Shown: positions 8,914-18,405 of the stretch, in pieces
Layout of the letters: each line of letters starts with the position of its first letter
Position numbering within the stretch: the first letter of the stretch is position 1
Assembly (NCBI GenBank): GCA_017998095.1
Contig: JAGODU010000003.1
Span: 1-60,224, forward strand
Length of the DNA: 60,224 nucleotides
Source of the DNA: Prolixibacteraceae bacterium
GTDB taxonomy: Bacteria > Bacteroidota > Bacteroidia > Bacteroidales > Prolixibacteraceae
Direction: 5' to 3'
Translations under genes and position numbers: made by a program
The notes under the pieces: model-generated
Database searches by the model: none
What the model saw: only the letters and a program-made list of their open reading frames with translations
What the model was told of the DNA's origin: nothing

Positions 8914-9385
8914 TCCTTAAAAATTTTTTAATATCAAGTTTTTGAGGTATGAACATCCCAACATCACCCCCGTGGATTATTATATCGCGCACAACTGATG
9001 AATTTATTGGCGTATGTTCTGGTAAAGTAAGTAAAAAAATCGTTTCGATGTCATTATGCATCTTTTTATTTACCTGAGCAATCGCCCTTTCATATTCAAA
9101 ATCAGCAGAAGTACGTAGTCCTCTTAAAATATGTGTGGCATTAACCTTTCTGCAAAAGTCTACTGTTAATCCTTTATGAATCATTACTTCAACTTTGGGT
9201 TCATCATTAAACAATTCTTCAATCATTTGCTTTCTGCTTTCAATGGGAAACAAATACTTTTTCATATTATTTGCCCCAAGCATTACATAAATCTTATCAA
9301 ATAATGTTAATGCCCTTAACAATACAGATTCATGTCCTATTGTGAAAGGATCAAATGATCCGGGAAAAACAGCAATCTTTTTCAT
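8897..9385 (-). CDS. coaD: Phosphopantetheine adenylyltransferase
   Basis: Adenylates 4'-phosphopantetheine to dephospho-CoA, the penultimate step of coenzyme A synthesis. The 162-residue protein begins with the nucleotidyltransferase motif FPGSFDPFTIGHESVL (His at about 18), contains LRGLRTSADFEYE (about 89-101) and ends with TPINSSVVRDIIIHGGDV, the ISSTxVR-type phosphate loop. All hallmarks are intact. It overlaps the downstream TlpA-like gene by 17 bases, which implies cotranscription. A minus-strand TAGTTTTG box lies at 9404-9411. Confidence 0.97.
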   Translation of the reverse strand: MKKIAVFPGSFDPFTIGHESVLLRALTLFDKIYVMLGANNMKKYLFPIESRKQMIEELFNDEPKVEVMIHKGLTVDFCRKVNATHILRGLRTSADFEYERAIAQVNKKMHNDIETIFLLTLPEHTPINSSVVRDIIIHGGDVGMFIPQKLDIKKFLRNENVE

Positions 9386-9403
9386 TTTACAGACTTCACT
9401 CTA

Positions 9404-9411
9404 CAAAACTA
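9404..9411 (-). promoter_or_regulatory. Probable -7 box for coaD
   Basis: The minus strand reads TAGTTTTG, a TAnnTTTG match 19 bases before the coaD ATG. I see nothing else of note between coaD and hydF (9386-9607) beyond AT-rich sequence. Confidence 0.33.
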
Positions 9412-9607
9412 AAATTTTTATTGATATTGGAAAGTAAAATTTCACAAATTAAGAATATTGAAAAATTGTATTCAGTTTGTTGTTAAACATACTCTTAACT
9501 TGATAAAGCCTTAATTTTTTACTTTTTCCTCAAAATACAATAGAATGATTACGTCTTTTTTTAAAATTTTTTAATGACCTTTATAACTAAATATCAAATT
9601 GTATACC

Positions 9608-10870
9608 ATGACGATTGAAAGGGAACATATTGGAATTTTCGGAAAGATGAATTCAGGTAAAAGCAGTATAATGAACCTGATAACGCAGCAAGAAACATCA
9701 ATAACCGATCCTACTCCCGGAACTACAACTGATATTAAAATTGCATTAGCTGAAATTCACGGCCTTGGTCCGGTAAAACTCTTTGATACTGCCGGACTTG
9801 ATGAAGGGAACATCCTGGGAGAAAAGAAAAGAAGTAAAGTAATGAATGCTTTAAAGGAGTGTAACCTCGTCATTATTGTAATCGATCCTTCAACAAATGA
9901 TTATAGTATTGAAAAATTATTAGTTAAAGAATCAAGAGAAAACGAAAAACAAATTCTTGTTTTATATAATTTTTTTGAAGGTATTGATGAATCAATTATT
10001 CCCAAAATTGAAACTGAAATTCCAAATTTGAGATTCTATCGATATATGTCGCTATCTGCGATTGATCAAAAATTCAGGATACCATTACTTGATTTTATAA
10101 TTAAAAATTATGAGCCCGATAAATCAAGTATAGAGCTTCTTCCTTTTATTGAGAAAGACGAGTTTTATATTCTTAATATTCCAATTGACGAAGAAACTCC
10201 TAATGGCAGATATTTAAGACCTCAGCTTATGGCAGAAGAATATATTACAAGAAGCTGGGCTTACCCGGTGTCTTATAGGATTAATCTTTTAGAAGCCAGA
10301 AAAAAAAGAAATAATAAAGAAAGAATAAGGTTCCATAAGTTCCTTAATGATTTTAAAAGGAGACCTAAAGCTATAATAACAGACTCACAGGCAATTGATA
10401 TTCTGTCAAAGTGGGTGCCAGATGATATTTTACTTACAACTTTTTCTATCATGATGATCAATTATGGTAGTAATGGAAGGATAAAAGATTTTTATAATGG
10501 TATTAAGGCAATTGAAACTATTCAACCAGGTGATAAGATACTTATTGCTGAAGCTTGCAATCATTCCAGAATTGTAGAAGATATTGGTACCGTTCAAATA
10601 CCCAAAATAATCAATGAAAAATTTGAGGGCGTAAAAGTTGAATTTAATTTTGGAAGAGTGTTTCAGGAAAATATCAAGTTGTCGGAGTATAAATTAATAA
10701 TTCACTGTGGAGGATGCATGATTAGTCACCAGAAACTTCAATCCAGGTTGAGAGATTTACGTAGTGTTGAGGTTCCAATTACAAATTACGGAGTTTTCCT
10801 TTCTTACAATCAGGGTGAAAAAGTATTAGAAAGAGTTATGAAACCATGGATATATGAAATTGATAAATAA
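9608..10870 (+). CDS. hydF: [FeFe]-hydrogenase maturation GTPase HydF
   Basis: Scaffold GTPase on which the diiron subcluster of [FeFe] hydrogenase is assembled before transfer to the apo-enzyme. The ATG at 9608 is chosen; the frame opens nine bases earlier at TTG. The N-terminal GTPase domain has the P-loop GKMNSGKSS, the PGTTTD switch region, DTAG and a YNFF segment in place of a strong NKxD. The C-terminal cluster domain has the HydF-specific ligands: CNH (about residue 314) and, about 50 residues later, HCGGC. Length (420) is normal. HydE, HydG and the hydrogenase are not in the window. The gene implies hydrogen metabolism, so an anaerobic lifestyle. Confidence 0.95.
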   Translation: MTIEREHIGIFGKMNSGKSSIMNLITQQETSITDPTPGTTTDIKIALAEIHGLGPVKLFDTAGLDEGNILGEKKRSKVMNALKECNLVIIVIDPSTNDYSIEKLLVKESRENEKQILVLYNFFEGIDESIIPKIETEIPNLRFYRYMSLSAIDQKFRIPLLDFIIKNYEPDKSSIELLPFIEKDEFYILNIPIDEETPNGRYLRPQLMAEEYITRSWAYPVSYRINLLEARKKRNNKERIRFHKFLNDFKRRPKAIITDSQAIDILSKWVPDDILLTTFSIMMINYGSNGRIKDFYNGIKAIETIQPGDKILIAEACNHSRIVEDIGTVQIPKIINEKFEGVKVEFNFGRVFQENIKLSEYKLIIHCGGCMISHQKLQSRLRDLRSVEVPITNYGVFLSYNQGEKVLERVMKPWIYEIDK

Positions 10871-10878
10871 TCAGTAAA

Positions 10879-11817
10879 TCAATATAGTAGGGTTGGAATA
10901 AAACGATATGCTACTCCTATCCTGAAAGTTTGATATTTGTAATCACGAAAGCCGGTCTGATATTCAGCATTTAGGGTAAATAATTTCCCTTCTCTTTCAA
11001 AACGTAATCTCATAATTAATGGGTCATTATTCCCTTGAATCCTATCTAGTCCTGAAATGCGATCATAATATTCATAAGCATCATAACCTGTATAACCACC
11101 AAATTCGGCAAAAAAACTGTATTTATTCCTTTTAATTTGAATTCCTGCTTCAAATACAGGTCCTTCATCCTGAGCCATTTCAACTTTGTTTGTTTGCCAG
11201 ACGTAAAAGCCTAATAAACCAGCAATTCTTATTTCTTCAATAATATTTTTTGGAAAATAAAAGCTTTTACCCAAAGCGAGGTAGAAATAATCAAGTGATG
11301 CATCAGTATATCTCCCGTGATAATTGCTTCCGGTTGTTGTTTTCAAGGTATAACTAATTGAAATATCCGGAAGCCATTTTTTTTCTTTTAGAATCTGTAT
11401 ATAGGTACTAACAAACAAATCACCTACCTGAGTAATCCAGCCTGTATCATCATAATAAATCTGTCTGTCATCTCTTAATTCATTTGAAAGGTGAAATGTT
11501 TCAGTAGGTTGACACCAAATCTTTACCATTGCCCTTCCGGGAGCAATACTCCAGTTAAAACTAAAAAAACTGTTTAATGCTGTATCACCTTTCATGTAAT
11601 GATAATGAACTCCTGTTTCAAGAGAGCTTTCATTTTCAACTTTTGCATAGTCCATTTTTGGTACCGGGAGTGCATTAGGACCTAATTTACCCGGTGCAAT
11701 CTGTAACCATTGGTTTATATGGCCTCCTCCAAAATTTATCCAATTTGATATATCTCTGGTTTGAGCTGATAACATCAGTGGATACATTAGAATTATATAA
11801 ATAAATATTTTTCGCAT
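10879..11817 (-). CDS. Exported protein, probable outer-membrane beta-barrel
   Basis: I do not recognise a named family. The 312-residue protein has a signal peptide ending LMLSAQ (about residues 1-18). It then shows many alternating aromatic/polar strands (VHYHYMKGD, LFVSTYIQI, ISISYTLKT, YFYLALGKSFYF, YSFFAEFGGYTGYD, FTLNAEYQTGFRDYKYQ) and ends in YRFIPTLLY, consistent with an aromatic-terminated beta-barrel. About a dozen strands are plausible. The neighbours hydF (convergent, eight-base gap) and the ABC genes (divergent) give no clue to function. Confidence 0.55.
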   Translation of the reverse strand: MRKIFIYIILMYPLMLSAQTRDISNWINFGGGHINQWLQIAPGKLGPNALPVPKMDYAKVENESSLETGVHYHYMKGDTALNSFFSFNWSIAPGRAMVKIWCQPTETFHLSNELRDDRQIYYDDTGWITQVGDLFVSTYIQILKEKKWLPDISISYTLKTTTGSNYHGRYTDASLDYFYLALGKSFYFPKNIIEEIRIAGLLGFYVWQTNKVEMAQDEGPVFEAGIQIKRNKYSFFAEFGGYTGYDAYEYYDRISGLDRIQGNNDPLIMRLRFEREGKLFTLNAEYQTGFRDYKYQTFRIGVAYRFIPTLLY

Positions 11818-11922
11818 TATTTATGTAAAGAAAATAAAAATGAGTAATTGAATTATCATTAATTGTCAGAAAGTGTAATTAATTTCTAATTTCGCTTACT
11901 AATTACACAAAAAAAACCTAAT

Positions 11923-12840
11923 ATGGAATTTTTAAGGACTGAAAATGTAAATAAAAACTATTCGGGCTTTCAGGCACTTACAGACGTTTCATTAAATATT
12001 GAAAAAGGTCAGGTGTTCGGACTTCTTGGCCCGAATGGAGCTGGTAAAACCACACTTATAAGGATTATCAATCAAATAACTGCTCCCGATAGTGGAATGG
12101 TTTATTTCGACGGTCGTCCACTTAATTCAAATGATATTTATAATATCGGATATCTTCCTGAAGAAAGAGGATTATATAAAAAAATGAAAGTAGGGGAGCA
12201 GGCATTATATCTTTCTCAATTAAAAGGGTTAGATAGAAAAACTGCACTTAAAAGATTAAAACATTGGTTTGAAAAGTTTGAAATTCAAGATTGGTGGGAT
12301 AAAAAAGTAATGGAACTTTCTAAAGGAATGCAACAAAAAGTTCAGTTTATATGCACTGTTCTTCACGAACCCAAACTTCTGATTTTTGATGAACCTTTCA
12401 GTGGATTTGATCCCATTAATACAAATATTCTTAAGGAAGAAATTTTAAATCTTAAAGAAAAAGGGGCTACAATTATTTTTTCAACACATAATATGAGTTC
12501 TGTTGAAGAAATTTGCGATCACATTGCTCTGATTAATAAATCAAAAAAAATCCTTGATGGAAATATTCACGAGGTTAAAGCCAGTTATAAAACTAACATT
12601 TTTGATATAACCTATATGGGTGATTTTTCTGATATATCGAATAGTCTGGGAAGAAAATTCGATATAATTAGACATGTCGAAAAGGCTCATATTAACGAAC
12701 TTACTATTGCCAATACGAACGGAGACAGTAACAACAATCTTTTGAATATTCTTATTGGTAAAGCTGAGATTATGTCATTCATGGAAAGGATACCAAGCAT
12801 GAATGAAATTTTCATTAAAGTAGTTGAAAGCAATAAATAA
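11923..12840 (+). CDS. ABC transporter ATP-binding protein (NatA-like)
   Basis: Energises the membrane partner encoded 13 bases downstream. The 305-residue protein has Walker A GPNGAGKTT (about 36-44), the Q-loop region, a signature LSKGMQQK (about 137-144), Walker B LLIFDEPFSG (about 157-166) and the switch histidine in STHNMSS. The C-terminal 80 residues form a family extension typical of NatA/CcmA-type exporters. The substrate is unknown; NatAB of Bacillus exports sodium, but many Bacteroidetes relatives are uncharacterised. A weak promoter (TTG, 21 bases, TAATTTCG) ends about 30 bases before the ATG. Confidence 0.9.
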   Translation: MEFLRTENVNKNYSGFQALTDVSLNIEKGQVFGLLGPNGAGKTTLIRIINQITAPDSGMVYFDGRPLNSNDIYNIGYLPEERGLYKKMKVGEQALYLSQLKGLDRKTALKRLKHWFEKFEIQDWWDKKVMELSKGMQQKVQFICTVLHEPKLLIFDEPFSGFDPINTNILKEEILNLKEKGATIIFSTHNMSSVEEICDHIALINKSKKILDGNIHEVKASYKTNIFDITYMGDFSDISNSLGRKFDIIRHVEKAHINELTIANTNGDSNNNLLNILIGKAEIMSFMERIPSMNEIFIKVVESNK

Positions 12841-12853
12841 TTTCTAACAGAAA

Positions 12854-14206
12854 ATGAATAAAACAATTCTAATTTTCCAAAGGGAATATCTGACAAGAGT
12901 TAAGAAAAAGTCATTTCTTATACTAACAATATTGACTCCCTTACTTTTTGCCGGGATAATGTTTCTTCCAACATATCTTGCCACCAAAGAAAATAAAGAA
13001 GAACAAAAGGTTGCAGTCATTGACAGGTCAGCCGTTTTTCTCGGGAATCTAAAAAATTCCGGATCTACTAATTTTATTTATATAAAGCCGGAAGATTTTG
13101 AATCAGTAAAAAAAGACTTCAATAATAGTAGTTATTATGCTCTTCTTGAAATACCTCAAAATATAATTACTACAAACAAGGTAATAGTTTTTTCCAAAAA
13201 ACAAATCAATATTGACGTGAAGAATCATATTGATAACCAACTGGAAAAAAGACTTGAGGATATTAAAAGAGCCGAATTGATTAATAGAGTCGGCATTCCC
13301 GATCTTGAAGAACAACTTAAAAATACAAGGACTTCAATATCTTTGGAAACGATTAAACTAGGTGAAGGAGGTGAAACAAGTAAAGGATCGACTGAAATTG
13401 CAATGATCTTAGGGTATGTTGTTGGTTTTATGATTTATATGTTTGTTTTTATTTATGGAGGCATGGTAATGAGAGGCGTCATGGAAGAAAAACAAAACCG
13501 GATAGTAGAAGTTATCATTTCATCTGTAAAACCAATTCAACTGATGATTGGAAAAATTTTAGGTATTGCTGCAGTCGGACTAACTCAATTTTTAATTTGG
13601 GTTATACTTATTGGAGGATTATTTATTGGTGCTCAATCCTTTATATTTAAGGGAGACTCTTTAAAGGCATTATCAGAAACCCAGACTCAGAACATAATGA
13701 TGAGTAACGGACCTGCAGCTGGAATGATGGAAAGTGTACAAATGAGTAAAGCTGAAGAAATAATGACTCAAATTGCCGGATTTAATTTTGCTGAGATTAT
13801 AATTTATTTCCTTATTTATTTCCTTTTGGGTTATCTATTATACAGTTCTTTGATGGCTGCAATAGCTTCAGCAGTTGACACTGAGGAGGATATGAATCAA
13901 TTTATGTTCCCGATACAAATACCTCTGATTGCATCTATAATCATACTTGTCAATGTAATGAAGAATCCCGAAGGCTCACTTGCTGTTTTGTTTTCTCATA
14001 TACCCCTGACTTCTCCTGTCATTATGATGGTAAGAATACCTTTTGGGGTTCCATGGTGGGAAGTATGTATTTCGATTGCAATTCTTGCGTTGACAACTTA
14101 TGCTTCCATTTGGATAGCTGCTAAGATATATCGTACAGGAGTGCTTATGTATGGTAAAAAACTTACCTGGAAAGAATTAGGCAAATGGTTAACTTATAAA
14201 AGCTAA
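12854..14206 (+). CDS. ABC-2 type transporter permease (NatB-like)
   Basis: Membrane subunit of the exporter whose ATPase lies immediately upstream. The 450-residue protein has one N-terminal membrane segment (about 20-41), a large extracytoplasmic domain (about 45-175), then five or six membrane segments (from about 183 to 430). The ABC-2 coupling region MEEKQNRIVEVIISSVKPIQLMIGK appears after the second segment, split here as MEEKQNRIVEVI and SSVKPIQLMIGK. This is the architecture of NatB and related exporters. The substrate is not predictable from sequence. Confidence 0.88.
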   Translation: MNKTILIFQREYLTRVKKKSFLILTILTPLLFAGIMFLPTYLATKENKEEQKVAVIDRSAVFLGNLKNSGSTNFIYIKPEDFESVKKDFNNSSYYALLEIPQNIITTNKVIVFSKKQINIDVKNHIDNQLEKRLEDIKRAELINRVGIPDLEEQLKNTRTSISLETIKLGEGGETSKGSTEIAMILGYVVGFMIYMFVFIYGGMVMRGVMEEKQNRIVEVIISSVKPIQLMIGKILGIAAVGLTQFLIWVILIGGLFIGAQSFIFKGDSLKALSETQTQNIMMSNGPAAGMMESVQMSKAEEIMTQIAGFNFAEIIIYFLIYFLLGYLLYSSLMAAIASAVDTEEDMNQFMFPIQIPLIASIIILVNVMKNPEGSLAVLFSHIPLTSPVIMMVRIPFGVPWWEVCISIAILALTTYASIWIAAKIYRTGVLMYGKKLTWKELGKWLTYKS

Positions 14207-14260
14207 AGATTAATATTCTGGAAATAAAAGTCTAAATTAGTTTGTTAATAAAAAGCAGAC

Positions 14261-15043
14261 ATGAGGGCAAAATTATTCAGGAGGGATGAAAGCGTTTATA
14301 AAGAAGCTTCAATTTTTGATGCCTGGCTTAAAAATGCTGATGAAAGAGACAGATTCAGTAAATTTTTTGAAGAAAAGCTTGACGTTTGGGCCACTAAATC
14401 TCCATTGTCAATAATAGATATTGGCTGCGGATCTGGTGCTTCTGGAATGAGGATTATGGAGATACTTGGAAACGCTTCAATTAACTATAAGTATACAGGA
14501 ATTGAACCTTTTGAAGATCAATTGAAATATTTCAAAGATAAACTCAATAATAAAAAAAACATTCAATTTAAAGTATCAACACTTGAAGATTTTCAGACTA
14601 ATGATAGATTTGATATGGCTTTTGTAGTACATTCTCTATATTATGTTCCTGATATGCTAGAGGCTGTAAAAAAAATACATTCCTTTTCTGAAAGAGCTGC
14701 AATTGTTCATCAAGGCTACAGAGGAATTAATGAAATCCATGAAAGATTTAGAAATTATATGAAAAAGGGACCTCATTTAATCAGTACTTGTGATGATATT
14801 GCCCGATGCCTTGATAATGCCGGAATTGATTTTGAACTTCATTCATTTGAGTCTAAAGTAAATGTCAGTTCTATTAAAGAAAATGGTAACGAAACTGGCA
14901 GGAAACTTATTCAATTTTTTCTGGAAAGAACTGATTTGTCAGATGATATAATTGAAGAAATCAGAGATTATTTCAGAAAAGGGCCTGATATTATAATTCA
15001 GGACGAAGGTTTTTTTATTACAAAAAATAAAAGGATTAGCTAG
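14261..15043 (+). CDS. Class I SAM-dependent methyltransferase
   Basis: A 260-residue Rossmann-fold methyltransferase. Motif I is IIDIGCGSGASG (about 45-56), the acidic end of strand 2 is in YTGIEPFEDQL, and the motif IV region reads FDMAFVVHSLYYVPDM. The substrate is unknown; the split between an N-terminal helix cap and a longer C-terminal region loosely recalls small-molecule methyltransferases such as histamine N-methyltransferase, but I would not assign this. It follows the ABC genes by 54 bases and may be cotranscribed. It shares the palindromic stop CTAG with the convergent SpoIID-like gene. Confidence 0.75.
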   Translation: MRAKLFRRDESVYKEASIFDAWLKNADERDRFSKFFEEKLDVWATKSPLSIIDIGCGSGASGMRIMEILGNASINYKYTGIEPFEDQLKYFKDKLNNKKNIQFKVSTLEDFQTNDRFDMAFVVHSLYYVPDMLEAVKKIHSFSERAAIVHQGYRGINEIHERFRNYMKKGPHLISTCDDIARCLDNAGIDFELHSFESKVNVSSIKENGNETGRKLIQFFLERTDLSDDIIEEIRDYFRKGPDIIIQDEGFFITKNKRIS

Positions 15044-16338
15044 TAAATTTTCGACAGTTTAGTGCCTTTATAATAGTGCCTTAGTATTTGTTCATAATTA
15101 TACCCTTTTTTGCTCATCATCGCTGCTCCAATCTGACACATGCCTACACCATGTCCCCAGCCTTTACCCTCAAAATAAAATTTTACTGGGACTTCACTTC
15201 CCGATTTAAATTCTTTTTTTATTTCTAAAGCTGAACTGTATAAGTGATTTTCTGAAAGCCACTTTCTGATTTCTAATTCCTTACCAACTATTACTGTTTT
15301 TTTTGAGCCTATGATTTTTAATTTTATTATTCTTCCGGATTTTCCTCTTTTTAGAGGCTCAAAATCTATTATATCTCCAAAATCTATACCTGACTTTTTC
15401 TTAATTATTGATGATATTTCTTCTTGAGAATATTCTGTATTCCATTGATAGAAATTTGTAGTTTTCAGGTCAAAATCAACTAATATTTGGCTTAAAACTT
15501 CATTGTCTGTAGTATCACAAAAAGCATGATCTGTATTTTCTTTTTCATTTTCAGGGATAAAGTCTTTCCCTGAAACTAAATAAGGAATTTTTACTGCTTG
15601 CCAGACATTTTCAAAATCTTCAGTTATTCCTCCGCAACATTTGGAAAACCTTGCATCGCATATGTCATTATTATATGTAAGTACTATTCCTCTTGTGTTA
15701 TTTATTGCCTGTATGGCATTTGCTGAAATCACTCTGGAAATTCCCTGATACCTCTGGCAATGATCATCAGCACAAACATCAAAATTTTCATGATCCTCCC
15801 GATCATACCACTTTATAATTGCTGTTACTCCGTTAAATTGATCTGATTCTGCAAATCCGGATTCTATTTTTTTTTTTGTTTTCTTACCAGAAATTTGAGA
15901 TAATAACCAGCTACTTGAAATAATTGCATGTGCGGTTAGCAGATTTATGTCATTCATTGCGCTCATTTCCGAAGAAATGACACTTTTAAGATATTTTTCA
16001 AGGGTGATTGTGTTTAGAATTCTAACTTTATCTTCTTCAGGTATTAAAATAATTCCTCCTTCAAATTCTTGAGTTTCTGTATTTTCCCAATGAAATCCAA
16101 TTCCTATCAGAACTTTATTAATAGTGAATGTAGTTTCATCATTTACAGGAGTAAGATTTATTGATGCTGCGGATTCTCCAAATGATGTTTTTATTTTGTT
16201 TTCTTGAAATATAGCACAATAATCTCCGGCAGGAATAATATTTCCATTGAAAATATAATCTCCTTTTAAAGTGAAATTGACAACTCTGTCAACAATTATT
16301 CCTACTTTAATAATTGGCTCTTGATTAATTATTTCCAT
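15040..16338 (-). CDS. SpoIID/LytB domain protein
   Basis: A 432-residue protein with a SpoIID domain across most of its length: ITLEKYLKSVISSEMSA (about 110-126), the insertion around CADDHCQRYQG and SKCCGGITEDF, and the final GKGWGHGVGMCQIGAAMM (about 397-414) typical of SpoIID/LytB. SpoIID of spore formers is a lytic transglycosylase acting on denuded peptidoglycan; related proteins are widespread in non-spore-forming Bacteroidetes. No signal peptide is evident, which is odd for a wall enzyme. The start overlaps the DUF4922 stop by 14 bases, so the two are coupled. It shares its stop palindrome with the convergent methyltransferase gene. Confidence 0.85.
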   Translation of the reverse strand: MEIINQEPIIKVGIIVDRVVNFTLKGDYIFNGNIIPAGDYCAIFQENKIKTSFGESAASINLTPVNDETTFTINKVLIGIGFHWENTETQEFEGGIILIPEEDKVRILNTITLEKYLKSVISSEMSAMNDINLLTAHAIISSSWLLSQISGKKTKKKIESGFAESDQFNGVTAIIKWYDREDHENFDVCADDHCQRYQGISRVISANAIQAINNTRGIVLTYNNDICDARFSKCCGGITEDFENVWQAVKIPYLVSGKDFIPENEKENTDHAFCDTTDNEVLSQILVDFDLKTTNFYQWNTEYSQEEISSIIKKKSGIDFGDIIDFEPLKRGKSGRIIKLKIIGSKKTVIVGKELEIRKWLSENHLYSSALEIKKEFKSGSEVPVKFYFEGKGWGHGVGMCQIGAAMMSKKGYNYEQILRHYYKGTKLSKIY

Positions 16339-17347
16339 TCGAAGAATTTTGAATTATTAATCTGATTTTATCTTTTATATTATCAAATTCTTTGTTATTA
16401 ATAGTCACTTCTGAAAAGATTGCTTTTATATCTTGATCTTTTATTTTTTCGTAATCTTCAATCCTTGGAGTTACAATTATTCCAGCCATTTCAACAGATG
16501 CAGGACTAACAATTATTCGGGAATCATCTTCTTTATAATAGCATGATGGACGTTGTGACCCTCTTGGAAATAAAATTAACCTATAATTAATTCCATCATA
16601 ATTAGCTAAAATATTCATCATTGGCTCTCCTGATTCTTCATTTCCTGGTAAAATATTGAAAATCTGTTCAAAGAAATAATCTATAGGTTCTTTATAGCCG
16701 GATTCAAATATTATACAATTATTAAAGTAATTGACTGGTACATATATATTTATATCTTCTTTTTTTAATAAAATTTCTTTTTTATTGTCAGGTAGATTGG
16801 TAATCATTTTTTCAATTGGCATTATCCCTTTTTCTGCTGACTGAAAATGAAAATGATCAGGAGCTGAAGCTCCACACTTAGGCCCATTATAAAATATTGT
16901 AAATGAAGATAATTGGCGGCTAATTTCAAGCATATCTGTTATCCTGTCTTTTATCATTTGAGGTATATGGCTTGTATCTGATATTGTCAGGTGTTTTTTG
17001 AAAACAGGAAATGGATTTACAAGTATTAGGTATTTGTTTAAAATAAGTATACCTTTTTGTTCTTCAGGAAGATTTGATGTACATAAAAAGCATTTTCTTG
17101 TTTCTATTGCTTTTTTACTTAAATCTGCACATGTTGATCTTGCTCTCGCCGGATTATGTTGAAGTATAACTTCATTGTAATCAATCATTATGCTTCGGCT
17201 GATAACTGAATCAAAATAGTTGTAATGATTCCTGGCCATATTCCATGTCATCAGCTGCTGCTCGTAAATCAATTCAATTTTTTTATCCCAATTGCTTTCT
17301 TCTTCAATGTCCTTATATTGAAGGATATGATCATTCAGTGTCCTCAT
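16325..17347 (-). CDS. DUF4922 protein (HIT/GalT-like nucleotidyltransferase fold)
   Basis: A 340-residue protein from the ATG at 17347; the frame opens at a GTG 15 bases earlier. A histidine-rich motif, GASAPDHFHFQS (about 163-174), resembles the HxHxQ or HxHxH active site of the HIT and galactose-1-phosphate uridylyltransferase superfamily. An upstream segment with CFLC (about 87-90, in RKCFLCTSNLPEEQ) may be part of a metal site. DUF4922 is a Bacteroidetes-rich family with no assigned reaction that I know of. It overlaps the SpoIID-like gene by 14 bases, suggesting linked roles, perhaps in handling a wall-derived or nucleotide sugar; that is inference. Confidence 0.78.
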   Translation of the reverse strand: MRTLNDHILQYKDIEEESNWDKKIELIYEQQLMTWNMARNHYNYFDSVISRSIMIDYNEVILQHNPARARSTCADLSKKAIETRKCFLCTSNLPEEQKGILILNKYLILVNPFPVFKKHLTISDTSHIPQMIKDRITDMLEISRQLSSFTIFYNGPKCGASAPDHFHFQSAEKGIMPIEKMITNLPDNKKEILLKKEDINIYVPVNYFNNCIIFESGYKEPIDYFFEQIFNILPGNEESGEPMMNILANYDGINYRLILFPRGSQRPSCYYKEDDSRIIVSPASVEMAGIIVTPRIEDYEKIKDQDIKAIFSEVTINNKEFDNIKDKIRLIIQNSSNGNN

Positions 17348-17417
17348 AATTTGATTTTTCACTAAAATACTAAGTTTTATGGGTAATTGGATATTATTCG
17401 TTTTCTGTTTTTACAAT

Positions 17418-17425
17418 TATCTTTG
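17418..17425 (+). promoter_or_regulatory. Probable -7 box for fmt
   Basis: TATCTTTG is an exact TAnnTTTG match 14 bases before the fmt ATG at 17440. No clear -33 TTG at standard spacing. Confidence 0.33.
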
Positions 17426-17439
17426 TTTAAAATTTTTGT

Positions 17440-18405
17440 ATGAAAGGTAAAGACCTGAGGATTATATTTATGGGAACTCCTGAATTTGCAGTTGAGAGCC
17501 TTAGAAAACTGTTAGTTGAAGGATATAATGTTGTCGGAGTAGTAACAGCACCGGATAAACCATCCGGTCGGGGGCAGCAACTATCTGAATCAGCAGTTAA
17601 AAAGTATGCTATTGCTAATGGATTGAAATTGTTGCAACCAGAAAAGTTGAAAGCTTCTGATTTTTTGAATGAATTAGAGACATTAAAAGCAGACCTTCAA
17701 ATTGTCGTTGCCTTTAGAATGTTGCCTGTTGAAGTATGGAATATGCCACCATTAGGAACTTTTAATCTGCACGCTTCATTACTCCCTAAATACAGAGGAG
17801 CTGCTCCTTTGAACTGGGCAATTATCAATGGTGAAAAAGAAAGCGGGGTCACTACTTTTAAACTTCAGCATGAAATTGATACAGGTAGTATTATTTTTCA
17901 GGAAAAGGTAGATATTGATGATAATGATGATGTTGAAATTCTTCACGATAAATTAATTCTTATTGGAGCAGAACTTGTATTAAAGACTGTTGATGCACTG
18001 GCTGAAGGTAATGTTGAATATATTTCTCAGGAATATTTTATAAATAAAGGAATTGAGCCATGTGCTGCTCCAAAAATATTTAAAGAGGATTGCATGATAA
18101 ATTGGGAGAAAGATTCAATTTCAATTAAAAATTTAGTGAGAGGATTAAGCCCATATCCTGCTGCCTGGACGATTTTGAAAGATAAGAGTATTGAATCTCA
18201 ATATAATGTTAAGATTTTTTCTGTCGGCAATGAAATTGTAAACGATAGTATTGAACCAGGACAGATCTTTTCCGACGGTAAGAAATATTTGAAATTCCGG
18301 TGTGAGGATGGGTATATCTATATTAAAGAGTTACAATTCCCCGGAAAAAAAAGAATGTTAATTGATGAATTTCTTAGAGGATTCCAAATTTCAAAATTTA
18401 TTTAA
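17440..18405 (+). CDS. fmt: Methionyl-tRNA formyltransferase
   Basis: Formylates initiator methionyl-tRNA using 10-formyltetrahydrofolate. The 321-residue protein starts with IIFMGTPEFAVESL, carries the folate/catalytic region FNLHASLLPKYRGAAPLNWAI (Asn, His and the SLLPKYRG signature at about 108-122), then GVTTFKLQHEIDTGSI with the catalytic Asp, and ends with the C-terminal OB-like tRNA-binding domain (SPYPAAWT, ELQFPGKKRM). Length and motifs are normal. It is a stand-alone gene between minus-strand neighbours and shares the stop palindrome TTAA with the convergent small exported protein gene. Confidence 0.97.
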   Translation: MKGKDLRIIFMGTPEFAVESLRKLLVEGYNVVGVVTAPDKPSGRGQQLSESAVKKYAIANGLKLLQPEKLKASDFLNELETLKADLQIVVAFRMLPVEVWNMPPLGTFNLHASLLPKYRGAAPLNWAIINGEKESGVTTFKLQHEIDTGSIIFQEKVDIDDNDDVEILHDKLILIGAELVLKTVDALAEGNVEYISQEYFINKGIEPCAAPKIFKEDCMINWEKDSISIKNLVRGLSPYPAAWTILKDKSIESQYNVKIFSVGNEIVNDSIEPGQIFSDGKKYLKFRCEDGYIYIKELQFPGKKRMLIDEFLRGFQISKFI

